In this document: positions 53,382 through 62,107 of the stretch, one piece after another | How the letters are laid out: each line of letters opens with the position of its first letter | How positions within the stretch are numbered: position 1 is the first letter of the stretch | Origin: Gammaproteobacteria bacterium | GTDB lineage: Bacteria > Pseudomonadota > Gammaproteobacteria > Acidiferrobacterales > Sulfurifustaceae | DNA: 64,000 bases | Assembly (NCBI GenBank): GCA_016199745.1 | Contig: JACQFZ010000006.1 | Span: forward strand, 1-64,000 | Direction of reading: 5' to 3' | The notes under the pieces: generated by a model | Databases searched by the model: none | What the model saw: the letters and a program-made list of their open reading frames with translations, nothing else | What the model was told of the DNA's origin: nothing | Translations under genes and position numbers: made by a program

Positions 53382-55433
53382 TCAATCCACCGTAATCACG
53401 ACCACGCTCATCCACGGCACGTCGATTTGCAACGCACCAGCGGCGAACGATTGGGCAGTAGCGATACGCGCCGGCGGCTGAAATTGCGGACCGGTGCTGA
53501 ATGCCGTGGGATCCATGCCACGCACGTACTGCCAGGCGGAATAGATACCGCTGTCTTTCCCCTTAAGCCGAATCGTCGCCGTGCGGTCGGTGTCGGTCGA
53601 TTTGTTGATTAGGATAATTTTCTTGGTGTTGTCGGTCGCATAGACCTCGACATCGGGCAACGTGGTATCGGCGGTGACCAATATCGTACCGTAACGATGC
53701 ATCCAGGCACCGCCGGTCCATGCCGACAGGCCCCAGTAAGCCGGCAGTCGAACGTGTTGTCCGTTGGGTTGATCGTTGTTGCCGGTGCCATCGGTAATCA
53801 AGCCGAGCGGCCCGTTGCTGTCGGAGAACTGATACGCCCGTCCGCCTTGGCGCAATACCTGGCCGATAACCGAAGCAGTGTGTACCAAGTTGCGTGAGGT
53901 ATAGAACGCATCGGCCCAGCCGTCGTAACGCGGATGATAATTGAACTCGCCGACTTGGATAGCAACGGTGTTCGCGCGAGTACCGAAGGAACTATCGATC
54001 TCGGCGCGCAACCACTTCACAGCGTCGGCGTATTGGCCGGTGCGATTGAGGTTGTCGTAATGTGCGCCGTCGCCGTACTTGTGGAAGTCGACGATATCGA
54101 CGTCGGCATTGGCATTGGCGAAGAACGCGCGGAAGTCGTCAAATTTATAAGTGGCCCATGCGTTCAGCGCCGGTCCGGCAATGGTGAGCGGCCGTGTCGA
54201 CGCGGTACGCATGGCGCCGACGATCGCGTGGAAGCCGGAGCTGCCGTTGCCGCCGAAAATATAGTTGCTGACACCGAAGTCGTTGTCCGGTTCGTTACCG
54301 ATGACGTAGTAATCCACCGGCCCGCTGTTTTGGTCGCCGCCATTGTTGAAGTAGCGCACCAGGCTGGCGGCATCGCTCGCGGCGACGTCGTTATCGTTGG
54401 TCGATCCGCCGATCGCGATCATCGGCGTACCGCTGATCGCCTTGATGGCGTTGATGTAGGCCGTGCCGTCGTTGCCGCCGTGAAGCCCACCGGCGGAAGA
54501 ACCGACCTGGCCATCGTGGTAATACAGCGGGATGCGCCAAACTAACGGGCCAAGGTCCTGCAAGTATTGCCGCCACAGCGGCTGGTCCGGACCTTTGATG
54601 AGATTGGTACCGCCATCGGCAAACGTCGAGATGCACGAACCGAGCGATAGCGGCGATAACGATTGCAGCGGCGCCGTAAAATCGATCTGCACGTTGCTCG
54701 GCGGCAGTACCGCCGCAAACGTCGCAATCACGTTGCGCGCGGCCGTCATGACGACGGTGCAGGTGGCGCTCACGCCCGCGCACGCCCCACCCCAGCCACT
54801 GAAGCTGTAACCGCTCGCTGGTATGGCGCTGAGCGTAACGCTCGTGCCAACCGCATAAGTGGCGCTACAGGTCGCACCACAATTAATACCGGCCGGAACG
54901 GAGCTGACAGTGCCGGATCCCGAGCGTGCGACGGTTAACGCAACGGCCGTAGGGCCGTAAATATCGACTTCGGTCAAGCTGTTCCAGTTATTCGATGTAT
55001 TGCCGTGACCCACGTAGCGCACATAACGCGCTTGCACGAAGGCGAATTCGAATCGTTCTTGCGCGAGCGTTTGACCGCCGCTCTGCCCGCTGAATACCGT
55101 GGTCCAAATGGAACCGTTGCTCGAGACTCTCAAGTCGAAACGGGCTTGGCGCTCCGTACCTTTGTAAAAGCCAATTGCAACGGCGTTGATGGTTTTGATT
55201 GCGCCAAGATCAAATCGAATCCATTGGCCATCGCCACCGGCGGCCCAACGAGTGGTCAAATTGTTGTCGAGCGTGTTCGCCGGGACGTTACCGTCGTTGG
55301 AACTGGCCGTCACCGCTCTGACGGGAAGACCATCGGCAGCGAAGGCATAGTTGCTCAATACTGATAAAACGAGTGCAAGAAAAATAGCGGGCAAGAAAAT
55401 AGTTGTTATCCGTTGTGTAGACATAAGTCCCAT
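53382..55433 (-). CDS. Secreted glycoside hydrolase-like protein with F5/8 C and repeat domains
   Basis: The 683-residue protein has a signal peptide (about 1-33, ending NYAFAAD). Next are an F5/8 type C (discoidin) carbohydrate-binding domain (~38-162; FDLGAIKTINAVAIGFYKG), a bacterial repeat with paired cysteines (~165-240; SGSGTVSSVPAGINCG, GWGGAC), and a TIM-barrel domain (~250-683). In the barrel, Glu381 in VIGNEPDND fits the acid/base, and Glu496 in IQVGEFNYH fits the nucleophile, the clan GH-A pattern. It probably degrades an extracellular polysaccharide. ATG 55424 (residue 4) is an alternative start. Confidence 0.8.
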   Translation of the reverse strand: MGLMSTQRITTIFLPAIFLALVLSVLSNYAFAADGLPVRAVTASSNDGNVPANTLDNNLTTRWAAGGDGQWIRFDLGAIKTINAVAIGFYKGTERQARFDLRVSSNGSIWTTVFSGQSGGQTLAQERFEFAFVQARYVRYVGHGNTSNNWNSLTEVDIYGPTAVALTVARSGSGTVSSVPAGINCGATCSATYAVGTSVTLSAIPASGYSFSGWGGACAGVSATCTVVMTAARNVIATFAAVLPPSNVQIDFTAPLQSLSPLSLGSCISTFADGGTNLIKGPDQPLWRQYLQDLGPLVWRIPLYYHDGQVGSSAGGLHGGNDGTAYINAIKAISGTPMIAIGGSTNDNDVAASDAASLVRYFNNGGDQNSGPVDYYVIGNEPDNDFGVSNYIFGGNGSSGFHAIVGAMRTASTRPLTIAGPALNAWATYKFDDFRAFFANANADVDIVDFHKYGDGAHYDNLNRTGQYADAVKWLRAEIDSSFGTRANTVAIQVGEFNYHPRYDGWADAFYTSRNLVHTASVIGQVLRQGGRAYQFSDSNGPLGLITDGTGNNDQPNGQHVRLPAYWGLSAWTGGAWMHRYGTILVTADTTLPDVEVYATDNTKKIILINKSTDTDRTATIRLKGKDSGIYSAWQYVRGMDPTAFSTGPQFQPPARIATAQSFAAGALQIDVPWMSVVVITVD

Positions 55434-55568
55434 CCATTCTTATTAGATCGTGTGCGAAACCCAAGGTCGGTGCGATTACGCCGCGTAAACGCGCTCTGTC
55501 GAAGAGCGTAGCGTACACAGAAAAAGTGGATGCGAGTGCATCTATAGACTTTCGTATAGGTGGGAAAC

Positions 55569-55608
55569 CGATGATGCGCCTCGGCTTTTACTTTAAGTAA
55601 GTGCCATT
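55569..55608. repeat. Solo right end of the MITE-like family
   Basis: CTTTAAGTAAGTGCCATT and the preceding CCTCGGCTTTTA agree with the right end of copy 2 (CTTCGGCTCTTGCTTAAGTAAG). No left end is found within a reasonable distance upstream. Confidence 0.5.
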
Positions 55609-55978
55609 CCGCTCCGACGCATTTAGTTGGCTTACCTCTGCTAGCTGGTTCTAATTTTTTGTACTCTTTCGCCATTCAGAATATTTTTTATGGACGGTAA
55701 CCTTCAGTATTACGAGGGCAGGTGATCGACAACGGATACGACACCAGAACGCTGACGAATATGCGTCTACAAAATTTCAAAGATCACGGACACAGTCGCG
55801 TGAGAACGGCTACGTTGCATCGTTTGAGATCACGATCTGTTCTCTATTATTCTCTCGCGGCACCTTTGTGCCTTGATCCCACCGCTGCAAGCAGCCACCA
55901 TCGCGCAATATTTAAAATCACATAGGGAGGTATAATGCGCAGGCAAGCGTCTTTCTGTTCAAATCCCCGAAGGCCATC
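55609..55978. other. Gap before the CsrA-like gene
   Basis: No larger gene is supported. AGGGAGG (about 55924-55930) stands before ATG 55935, which opens a 17-codon ORF ending at TGA 55986-55988 and so overlapping the CsrA-like start. TATAAT at 55931-55936 overlaps the same site and could instead be a -10 box. Confidence 0.35.
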
Positions 55979-56173
55979 ATGCGACTGATTCGCCGAAAAG
56001 TCGGTGAGGTTATCCATATTGCGCCCACCGCAAAAGTCACAACGTTATTCAGCCCATCCGCTTCGCTCCGTCCAATCGTCGTTCATATCCTGGAGGCTGC
56101 GAACAAAGAAGTTTGCGTAGGAATAGAGATGGATGAACATTGGTTAATTCATCACATAGAGCCGCAGGAATGA
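55979..56173 (+). CDS. Divergent CsrA/RsmA-like RNA-binding protein
   Basis: The 64-residue protein begins MRLIRRKVGEVIHIAPTAKV, paralleling CsrA MLILTRRVGETLMIG, and ends its core with ANKEVCVGIEMDEHWLIHHI, paralleling APKEVAVHREEIYQRI. The middle (FSPSASLRPIVVHIL) is less similar. CsrA binds GGA-rich RNA hairpins to control translation. Residues equivalent to the RNA-binding R at the start and the VHREEI segment are only partly kept, so binding specificity may differ. GAAGG 6 bases before the ATG supports the start. Confidence 0.6.
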   Translation: MRLIRRKVGEVIHIAPTAKVTTLFSPSASLRPIVVHILEAANKEVCVGIEMDEHWLIHHIEPQE

Positions 56174-56241
56174 GGCTGAAGGCGGTTGGCGGAACTTTTA
56201 TATTTGCACCGCAATAACTTTCAACCACCACGAAACAGCAA

Positions 56242-56263
56242 GGCCCGGCAACGATGCCGGGCC
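56242..56263. repeat. GGCCCGGCA / TGCCGGGCC hairpin
   Basis: A perfect 9-bp stem with a four-base loop lies about 70 bases after the CsrA-like stop and 80 bases after the end of the convergent exported gene. No T-run follows, so it may be a bidirectional weak terminator. Confidence 0.5.
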
Positions 56264-56342
56264 CGCTTCGGTTTACTCGCAAATCACGACTAGAATCCGC
56301 ACAGACGCCAGTGCTGCAAGACGGCGCCGCCGACCATGACAA

Positions 56343-57077
56343 CTAGTCTTGTACGGTCAAAAACGTCAATTCTGTCGTTACCTTATTGCCCACATTGTTG
56401 ATCACGAATACGCCAACCTGATACTCCGTACCAGGCACCACCCACTCGGCCGGCGCCTGAAACGTCGTTTGGTTGCCGGGAACGTCGACCGTGAGCTTGC
56501 GCCCATTAGCTTTATTCTGAAGTTCAACAATATAAGACGCGGCACCCACAACCGGCGACCATGTGATGGTCAGTGCATGACGCGACACGTAACTGTCGGG
56601 GATGGGAGACGTGATAACAACCGGGGCCGGCATTTTGTGACTCAATTTGGCGGTGCCATACAGCCACTGGCCACTAACCGACTCGGCGATAAAGACGTAA
56701 ATGCCCTTGGGGTAAGCCACCAACGTTTTCTGTATGTCCGGCGATTCGGGCGACTCAATGATAATTTCGCGGCCGCCGATATTGCGGCCATTTTTGGGCG
56801 ACTTGAACTCGTAGACCAGCTTGCCATCCGGCGCGAACAGCCAAAAGCGCTTTAGGCCCTCGTCGCCACCCGTGGCGGTCACGACCACTTCGGTATCGCC
56901 GTCGGTGGAGTTCTGTTCGAGGAAGATCTCAGCGATGCTAAGCTGGGCCACCTGGTCCTGGTGGTAAAGCTGGTGTAGCAACGAGCCGAAAAGTTCGACA
57001 TCATCGGTCGCCCAGGCCGGCGCCTGTATAACGATGCTGGACAACAGCGCAAGCGCGAACAGGAATCGTTTTAACAT
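56343..57077 (-). CDS. Exported protein with C-terminal fibronectin III-like domain
   Basis: The 244-residue protein has a signal peptide (about 1-23, ending APAWATDD). The middle part (IFLEQNSTDGDTEVVVTATG, FWLFAPDGKLVYEFKSP) forms a beta-rich domain, and the last ~95 residues (TSPIPDSYVSRHALTITWSP, GAASYIVELQNKANG) resemble a fibronectin III or similar Ig-type domain. GAGGAGATAAC gives a good ribosome site. It is divergent from the response-regulator gene. The protein is likely periplasmic or surface-exposed; function unknown. Confidence 0.72.
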   Translation of the reverse strand: MLKRFLFALALLSSIVIQAPAWATDDVELFGSLLHQLYHQDQVAQLSIAEIFLEQNSTDGDTEVVVTATGGDEGLKRFWLFAPDGKLVYEFKSPKNGRNIGGREIIIESPESPDIQKTLVAYPKGIYVFIAESVSGQWLYGTAKLSHKMPAPVVITSPIPDSYVSRHALTITWSPVVGAASYIVELQNKANGRKLTVDVPGNQTTFQAPAEWVVPGTEYQVGVFVINNVGNKVTTELTFLTVQD

Positions 57078-57237
57078 TGTTATCTCCTCGTTGGTTAATA
57101 GCGAATAGACGGCAACAACAAGGGGAAATTAAACGACGCAACTGAAGATTGGCTGAGAACTGAGGATCCGAATTTAGGAGCTCAGTAAATCTTAAGGTTC
57201 GGCTGATAGTTATACAGCCGACGACCGCTATAACAAT

Positions 57238-57909
57238 ATGAAACTGCTGATCGCTGAAGATTCGCCGCGGCTACGAACATCGCTGACGCTCGGGTTGACC
57301 AAGCTCGGCTACGCCGTCGATGCCGTCGCCAACGGACGCGAAGCGCTGCGGTTCATCACCGGCGCCGACTACGACTTGATCGTGCTCGACATCATGCTGC
57401 CGGAGCTCGATGGCTTGACGGTGCTGCAGCAACTGCGCGCACGCCATATTAAAACGCATGTACTGATACTGTCGGCCAAGGATCAGGTGCAGGATCGCAT
57501 CAGCGGCTTGCAGCTCGGCGCGGACGATTATCTCGTCAAGCCATTCTCGTTCGACGAGCTGCAGGCGCGCATCGCCGCCTTGCTGCGGCGTACCTATGAC
57601 AAAAAATGCCCACTGCTTAAATTGGGCGAGCTCGAATTCAATACCGCCCTGAAGGAGCTGCGCTTGGCCGGCGCGCTGATCAAGCTGACGCCACATGAGC
57701 TGTCGCTGCTGGAGTATTTGATGATGAATCGCGGCCGCGTTCTCGATTACGATCAGCTCGTCCGCAAACTCTATAACAGCGATTCGCCGGTGAGCCGTAA
57801 CGCCATCGAGGTGCACGTGTCGTCGTTGCGAAAAAAGCTGAAGGCGTACGGCGCCGATGACGTGATAAAAACGCGACGCGGCTTTGGCTACTACGTGGAT
57901 GCCCACTAA
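57238..57909 (+). CDS. OmpR-family response regulator
   Basis: The 223-residue regulator has a receiver domain with phosphoacceptor Asp51 in LIVLDIMLPELDG and Lys102 in LVKPF. The C-terminal winged helix follows (LTPHELSLLEYLMMNRGRVL, VHVSSLRKKL, RRGFGYYV). It overlaps the histidine kinase gene by 11 bases, so the two form one expression unit. The target is unknown; the divergent exported gene is a candidate. Confidence 0.95.
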   Translation: MKLLIAEDSPRLRTSLTLGLTKLGYAVDAVANGREALRFITGADYDLIVLDIMLPELDGLTVLQQLRARHIKTHVLILSAKDQVQDRISGLQLGADDYLVKPFSFDELQARIAALLRRTYDKKCPLLKLGELEFNTALKELRLAGALIKLTPHELSLLEYLMMNRGRVLDYDQLVRKLYNSDSPVSRNAIEVHVSSLRKKLKAYGADDVIKTRRGFGYYVDAH

Positions 57910-59383
57910 CCGCCAGCGGCAGCCATCGATCGAGCAGCGCCTGCGGCGGCTGACGATCGCCGGTGTCGGTACGGTCCTGCTAATCGCCGGCGGCGCGCTA
58001 GATTATTTCGTGGTGGATTGGATCAGCAGCGAATTCGATCGTACTCTGTTGGCGAAAACGCGGGCGCTGATCACACTCACGAAGCAACACGGCGATGAAG
58101 TCGAGTTGGATTTCGCCGACGAGTTCATGCCGGAATTCGAGACCTCGTCGAACCCGGAGTACTTTCAGCTCTGGTTGAAAGACGGCAGCGTGCTCGAACG
58201 CTCGCGGTCATTAAAATCCAACGACCTCGCGCATACCGGCGACCGTCCGCTCGGAGAGCGCTTTTCCGACCTGACACTGCCCGATGGTCGTGCCGGTCGC
58301 GCGATCGAAGTCGTTTTTCTGGCGCAGATCGACGACAAAGAGGCGCGCGAGGTTACCGGGATGCCGTGGCAACAGCGCATGACGTTGGTGGTGGCACGCG
58401 AACGCGAATCGCTCGACCGTTCGTTGCTCATGAAACAACTGTCGTTGCTCGCCGCCGTTATCGTCATCATTGCCGGAGTTGCCTGGGTGGTGAAACACGC
58501 GGTTAAAAAAGGACTACGGCCGTTGCACGACGTCGGCGAGCAACTACGTCAGTTCGACGCGACACTCTTAAGTAGTCGCCTCGCGGTTGACACGCCGCGC
58601 GAGCTGCGACCGGTGATCGAGCAGTTTAACGACCTGTTGGAGCGATTGGAGTTTTCGTTTCAACGCGAGCAGCGCTTCACCGCCGACGTCGCTCACGAGT
58701 TGCGTACGCCGGTCGCCGAATTACACAACCTTGCCGAGGTCGCGGTCCGCTGGCCCGACGATCGCGAGCTGTTGGCGAATTTCTTTCAGGACGTGCTTGG
58801 CGCGAGCCGGCAGATGCAGCGCACCATCAATAATCTGCTGGCGTTGACGCGGTGCGAGAAGCGCAATTTTTTGACGTTGGATTATCAGGCCTTGGAATTG
58901 TCCGATCTGCTGGATGGCGCGTGGCTGCGAGTACGAAAGGAAGCGCAAACGAAACAACTTCGTTACCGCCGGCTCGGGCCGACGGCTTGTCGTTGCCAAG
59001 TTAGCGTCACCGAAATCGAGCTAATACTCAACAATCTGTTCTCTAACGCCGTCGCTTACAGTCGGCCGGATAGCGAAATAACCGCTTCGATCACGGTTCA
59101 ATCAGACGACGTCACATTGACGCTGAGCAATACCGCCGAGCATTTGCTGCGGGCCGATCTCGCCAAGATGTTTGATCGCTTATGGCGCAAAGATCCGGCG
59201 CGCACCGGCGAGCACCATGCCGGCTTAGGGTTAACGCTGGTGAAAGCGTACGCGCAAATACTGCAACTGAATGTGACAACGGGCTTAAGTGATCACGGCG
59301 TTTTTAGTATTTCGATTAACGGCCTGCGCCAGGTCGCGAGCGACCCGCTGACAACGCCCGGCAATAAGCCGGGCGTTGCATGA
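57899..59383 (+). CDS. Sensor histidine kinase
   Basis: The 494-residue kinase has a first membrane helix (about 20-40), a periplasmic sensor region to ~180, a second helix (~182-202), HAMP-like linker, HisKA with His266 in DVAHELRTPVAEL, and HATPase_c (NNLFSNAVAYS, HAGLGLTLVKAY). ATG 57899 overlaps the regulator stop. In HATPase_c the usual DNGxGI motif is replaced by LSNTAEHLL, an unusual change in the nucleotide lid region. It senses an unknown envelope signal. Confidence 0.92.
   Translation: MPTNRQRQPSIEQRLRRLTIAGVGTVLLIAGGALDYFVVDWISSEFDRTLLAKTRALITLTKQHGDEVELDFADEFMPEFETSSNPEYFQLWLKDGSVLERSRSLKSNDLAHTGDRPLGERFSDLTLPDGRAGRAIEVVFLAQIDDKEAREVTGMPWQQRMTLVVARERESLDRSLLMKQLSLLAAVIVIIAGVAWVVKHAVKKGLRPLHDVGEQLRQFDATLLSSRLAVDTPRELRPVIEQFNDLLERLEFSFQREQRFTADVAHELRTPVAELHNLAEVAVRWPDDRELLANFFQDVLGASRQMQRTINNLLALTRCEKRNFLTLDYQALELSDLLDGAWLRVRKEAQTKQLRYRRLGPTACRCQVSVTEIELILNNLFSNAVAYSRPDSEITASITVQSDDVTLTLSNTAEHLLRADLAKMFDRLWRKDPARTGEHHAGLGLTLVKAYAQILQLNVTTGLSDHGVFSISINGLRQVASDPLTTPGNKPGVA
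59352..59378. repeat. 11-bp perfect hairpin at the end of the kinase gene
   Basis: CAACGCCCGGC and GCCGGGCGTTG pair perfectly around AATAA. The stop codon of the kinase follows 2 bases later, so the hairpin is inside the coding end. There is no T-run. It could stop transcription weakly or protect the mRNA 3' end. Confidence 0.55.
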
Positions 59384-59624
59384 CACGACTGGGTTGCTAC
59401 GCGTTTATGAATGACGATGTCACCGCTTCCCGCCAGAAGCTGAGGACCCACGTTAGCATTTCGCCCAGCCATCGTGTTTTCCGTTATCGCGGGGCTTTCA
59501 AATAACTCCATGCAAGACCCGGCGCGGGTTTTGATAGGTGGTCAGCTACCGGAGAACGGCGATATCATCGACGTTGCTGGGAACGAAATCCGATTTCTTC
59601 AAACAGCGAGACAGGAAGGTCCAG

Positions 59625-60239
59625 ATGGGTAAGCTAGTCATTCGATGCCGCGGCAAAATCGTCGGCGAAGTGAATTTGAAACAGGGCAGCATGAAGATCG
59701 GCCGCAGAACGGGGGATATCGTGCTCGACGATCCCGCGGTCAGCGGCGAGCACGCCGTCCTTACAACCTTCGACAACAAGTCGGCGATATACGACCTCGA
59801 CAGCACCAATGGAACCTTCGTCGATGGTAAGCGCATAAAAACGCACGAGCTCCTTAACGACCAAACCATCATCATCGGCGAACACTCGCTGCTGTACCGC
59901 GCGGAGTCCGCTCCCACCACGATCACCAAACCCGCCGCCGCTCCGGAATACGCCGACCCGGGTTTGACGATGGCGATACAGTTCGCGCACCTGAAGGGAA
60001 TCGAAGGTAGAGAAAAGGGGAAACGCGTGTCACTGACCAAGGAAAGCGTGACGCTAGACGATCCCGGTGGCAACTCGGCTCGGGTTACGCGTATATCAGA
60101 CCGTTACCTGCTTGAAGCCGAGGCTGAACCGGGCGCAGTGAAGCTCAACGGCGAACCGATGCCGCCTGAAGGCGTGTTGCTGGAGGATAGCGACATTATT
60201 GAAGTCGGCGGGACGAAGTTTCAGTTTCATCTCAAGTAA
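59625..60239 (+). CDS. FHA-domain protein with second FHA-like half
   Basis: The 204-residue protein starts GKLVIRCRGKIVGEVNL and has a complete FHA domain with SGEHA (phosphothreonine contact) and LDSTNGTFVDGKRI. After an Ala/Pro linker (about 90-105) a second unit (GKRVSLTKESVTLDDPGGNS, VKLNGEPMPPEGVLLEDSDI) looks like a diverged FHA domain. It should bind phosphothreonine proteins. AGGAAGG before ATG 59625 decides the start; the frame upstream is probably not translated. Confidence 0.82.
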   Translation: MGKLVIRCRGKIVGEVNLKQGSMKIGRRTGDIVLDDPAVSGEHAVLTTFDNKSAIYDLDSTNGTFVDGKRIKTHELLNDQTIIIGEHSLLYRAESAPTTITKPAAAPEYADPGLTMAIQFAHLKGIEGREKGKRVSLTKESVTLDDPGGNSARVTRISDRYLLEAEAEPGAVKLNGEPMPPEGVLLEDSDIIEVGGTKFQFHLK

Positions 60240-60356
60240 CGGTTTACTGAAAACCTGCTCTACCGATGGTAGCCCGGAGGCGTCCGAGAAAGTGCGGGTA
60301 GCCCACGGAGACATTACAAATATTCGGCAAAAGCTGCGAATCTCTCTCCCCACATC

Positions 60357-61255
60357 CGCTGGATCCTGGCGCAGGCAGGTATGCAGCTCGACGCACAGGC
60401 GACGCCGATACGCCTGCTCGGCGCACACGTCGATATCACCGCACGCAAACAGGCCGAGGAAAAAGTCGTGCGGCTCAATCGCGTCTACGGGTGGTGTCCG
60501 TATGCACAATGAGCAAGAGCTGTTCCAGGAGGCGTGCCGTATCGCCGTCGTCGCTGGAAAAGTTCGACTCGCGTGGATTGCAACCGTCGAGCCGCAGACG
60601 CAACGAAAGGAAAAGCAAATCAATTATCTGGCGCACTACGATTCTCTCACCGGTATCGCCAATCGCACGCTTTTCTGCGAACGCCTGACGCAGCATGTGC
60701 GCGCCACCGCCCACGATCAAAGCAGCTTCGCCTTGTGTGTCATCGATCTCGATCATTCGTCGGACCGGCGATGCGCTACTGGTGGAGTTTGCGCAGCGCT
60801 TGATCGATAGCGCCAAGAGCGATGATCACGCGGCGCGCCTCGGCGCCGATCGCTTCGTCGTCGTGCTGCCGGAGGCGCGTAACGAACACGACGCCATCAG
60901 CACGACCCACCAGATCATCGTGCAGTGTGTCACCCAACCGTTTCAGCTCGCCGACACCGAGCTACACATTGCCGCTAGGGTCGGTATCGCACTCTATCCC
61001 AATGACGGTGCCGACACCGACACCTTGTTTCGCAACGCGGAAGCGGCGTTGAAGGAAGCCAAGTCCAGTGGCGAACGTTATCTTTTTTACACGCGAGTGA
61101 TGACCGAACGTGCCAGTGAGAAGCTGGCCCTCGAGAGTCGCTTGCGGCGCGCCACCGAGAACCATGAATTTGCGCTGCATTACCAGGCGAAGGTCGATGC
61201 AATGACTCGCAACGTCACCGGCGTCGAGGCCTTGATTCGCTGGATCGATCCGTAG
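60357..61255 (+). pseudogene. PAS-GAF-GGDEF-EAL protein, broken by several deletions
   Basis: Recognisable pieces lie in different frames. First comes the end of a PAS domain (RWILAQAGMQLDAQATPIRL, DITARKQAEEKV). A fragment with NEQELFQEACRIAVVAGKVR follows (GAF start). Then comes GGDEF sequence (INYLAHYDSLTGIANRTLF) to CVIDLDH, where about 12 residues are missing, and GDALLVEFAQRLIDS in a new frame. The signature reads GADRF instead of GGDEF. The reading ends right after GVEALIRWIDP at the beginning of the EAL domain. At least three lesions are present. It follows the FHA gene after about 120 bases. Confidence 0.8.
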
Positions 61256-61361
61256 TCTTTTTGGTCTCCGCTCCCCTGCTATCTTTAGAAAATGCAAATT
61301 GAAAGTGTTAACCAAATTTACCAAGCAAGGACGTGGCTCGTCCCCGAGAATACTTGCCATC

Positions 61362-61580
61362 ATGTCTTCTACTAAACCCGAATCACCGTGCATCCGCCGA
61401 TGCACACTCGACCCCGAAACCGACATTTGCCTCGGGTGCTATCGCACACTTCAAGAAATTCTGGGTTGGCAGAATTACTCCACCGATCAAAGGCTAGCGG
61501 TACTCGAAAAACTTGCGGATCGAAAAAATACCTACGCGCTCAAACGCAGAATGTTGCGGTCGCAAAAGGATTTGAAATAG
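61362..61580 (+). CDS. DUF1289 small cysteine protein
   Basis: The 72-residue protein has SPCIRRCTLDPETDICLGC followed by a helical tail (WQNYSTDQRLAVLEKLADRK), the typical DUF1289 arrangement with four cysteines likely to bind metal. ATG 61362 fits the family start. It has no related neighbour. Confidence 0.87.
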   Translation: MSSTKPESPCIRRCTLDPETDICLGCYRTLQEILGWQNYSTDQRLAVLEKLADRKNTYALKRRMLRSQKDLK

Positions 61581-61608
61581 TTACCCGATATAAAATGGGT
61601 TGGAGTCG

Positions 61609-61779
61609 AACGGCACTTACTTAAAGCAAAAGCCGAAGCCTATCCGCCGATACTCCCCCCCCTTGCGGGAGAGAGTCTGGGAGAGGGGTGATATCACCTT
61701 GATAAGGGTCCCCCTCTCCCGCAAGGGGAGAGGGAACGCTGCTGTTATGACGGTGAATCAATTTTAAGTAAGTGCCATT
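61609..61779. mobile_element. MITE-like element, copy 5, in inverted orientation
   Basis: AACGGCACTTACTTAAAGC on the left and TTTTAAGTAAGTGCCATT on the right are the terminal repeats. The next bases on the left (AAAAGCCGAAGCCTATC) are the reverse complement of the right end of copy 2, so this copy lies inverted. The interior has CTCTCCCGCAAGGGGAGAG hairpins. The outer flanks GGAGTC and CACTCC extend the symmetry. No direct repeat is seen. Confidence 0.7.
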
Positions 61780-61864
61780 TCACTCCGACCTCTTTAGCTC
61801 GCAAAAGTAATAACGATTGCCATGAGTGGTCTGTAAAAGGTCTAAGTGATTTTTATCTTTTACG

Positions 61865-61892
61865 TTGACGAAGCAAGCAACCTCCGTATAAT
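61865..61892 (+). promoter_or_regulatory. Strong sigma-70 promoter before the RNA cluster
   Basis: TTGACG (5 of 6) and TATAAT (6 of 6) are separated by 16 bases. Transcription would start near 61899, 4 bases before an ATG. It is the best promoter seen in the window and points toward the tRNA-like genes. Confidence 0.75.
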
Positions 61893-61902
61893 CGCGCGCC
61901 CT

Positions 61903-62049
61903 ATGAATACACATACAAACAAATTTTGCATAGCAGCCGCGTTTGCGAGCCGACGACTCGCGCGCGTTGCGTCTGCGATCGAACAAGGTGATGCGCTGCA
62001 TCATCGTGACGGCATCTATTTGCCCGATTGCATGGACGCCATGACGTAA
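61903..62049 (+). CDS. Possible leaderless 48-residue ORF inside the short transcript
   Basis: The ORF reads MNTHTNKFCIAAAFASRRLA then RVASAIEQGDALHHRDGIY and LPDCMDAMT. It starts about 4 bases after the predicted transcription start and has no ribosome site. Nothing in the sequence suggests a family. It is included because promoter placement is exact. Confidence 0.25.
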   Translation: MNTHTNKFCIAAAFASRRLARVASAIEQGDALHHRDGIYLPDCMDAMT

Positions 62050-62107
62050 ACCTTCCCGATATTTTGGCTGGAAGGCGCGCAGGTGTTGCCTTCCGGCCAG
62101 GATAAAG

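Noticed and set aside
55406-55675. 89-codon minus-strand frame across the solo element end
   Set aside because: It runs through the repeat and the start of the glycoside hydrolase gene and has no recognisable protein character.
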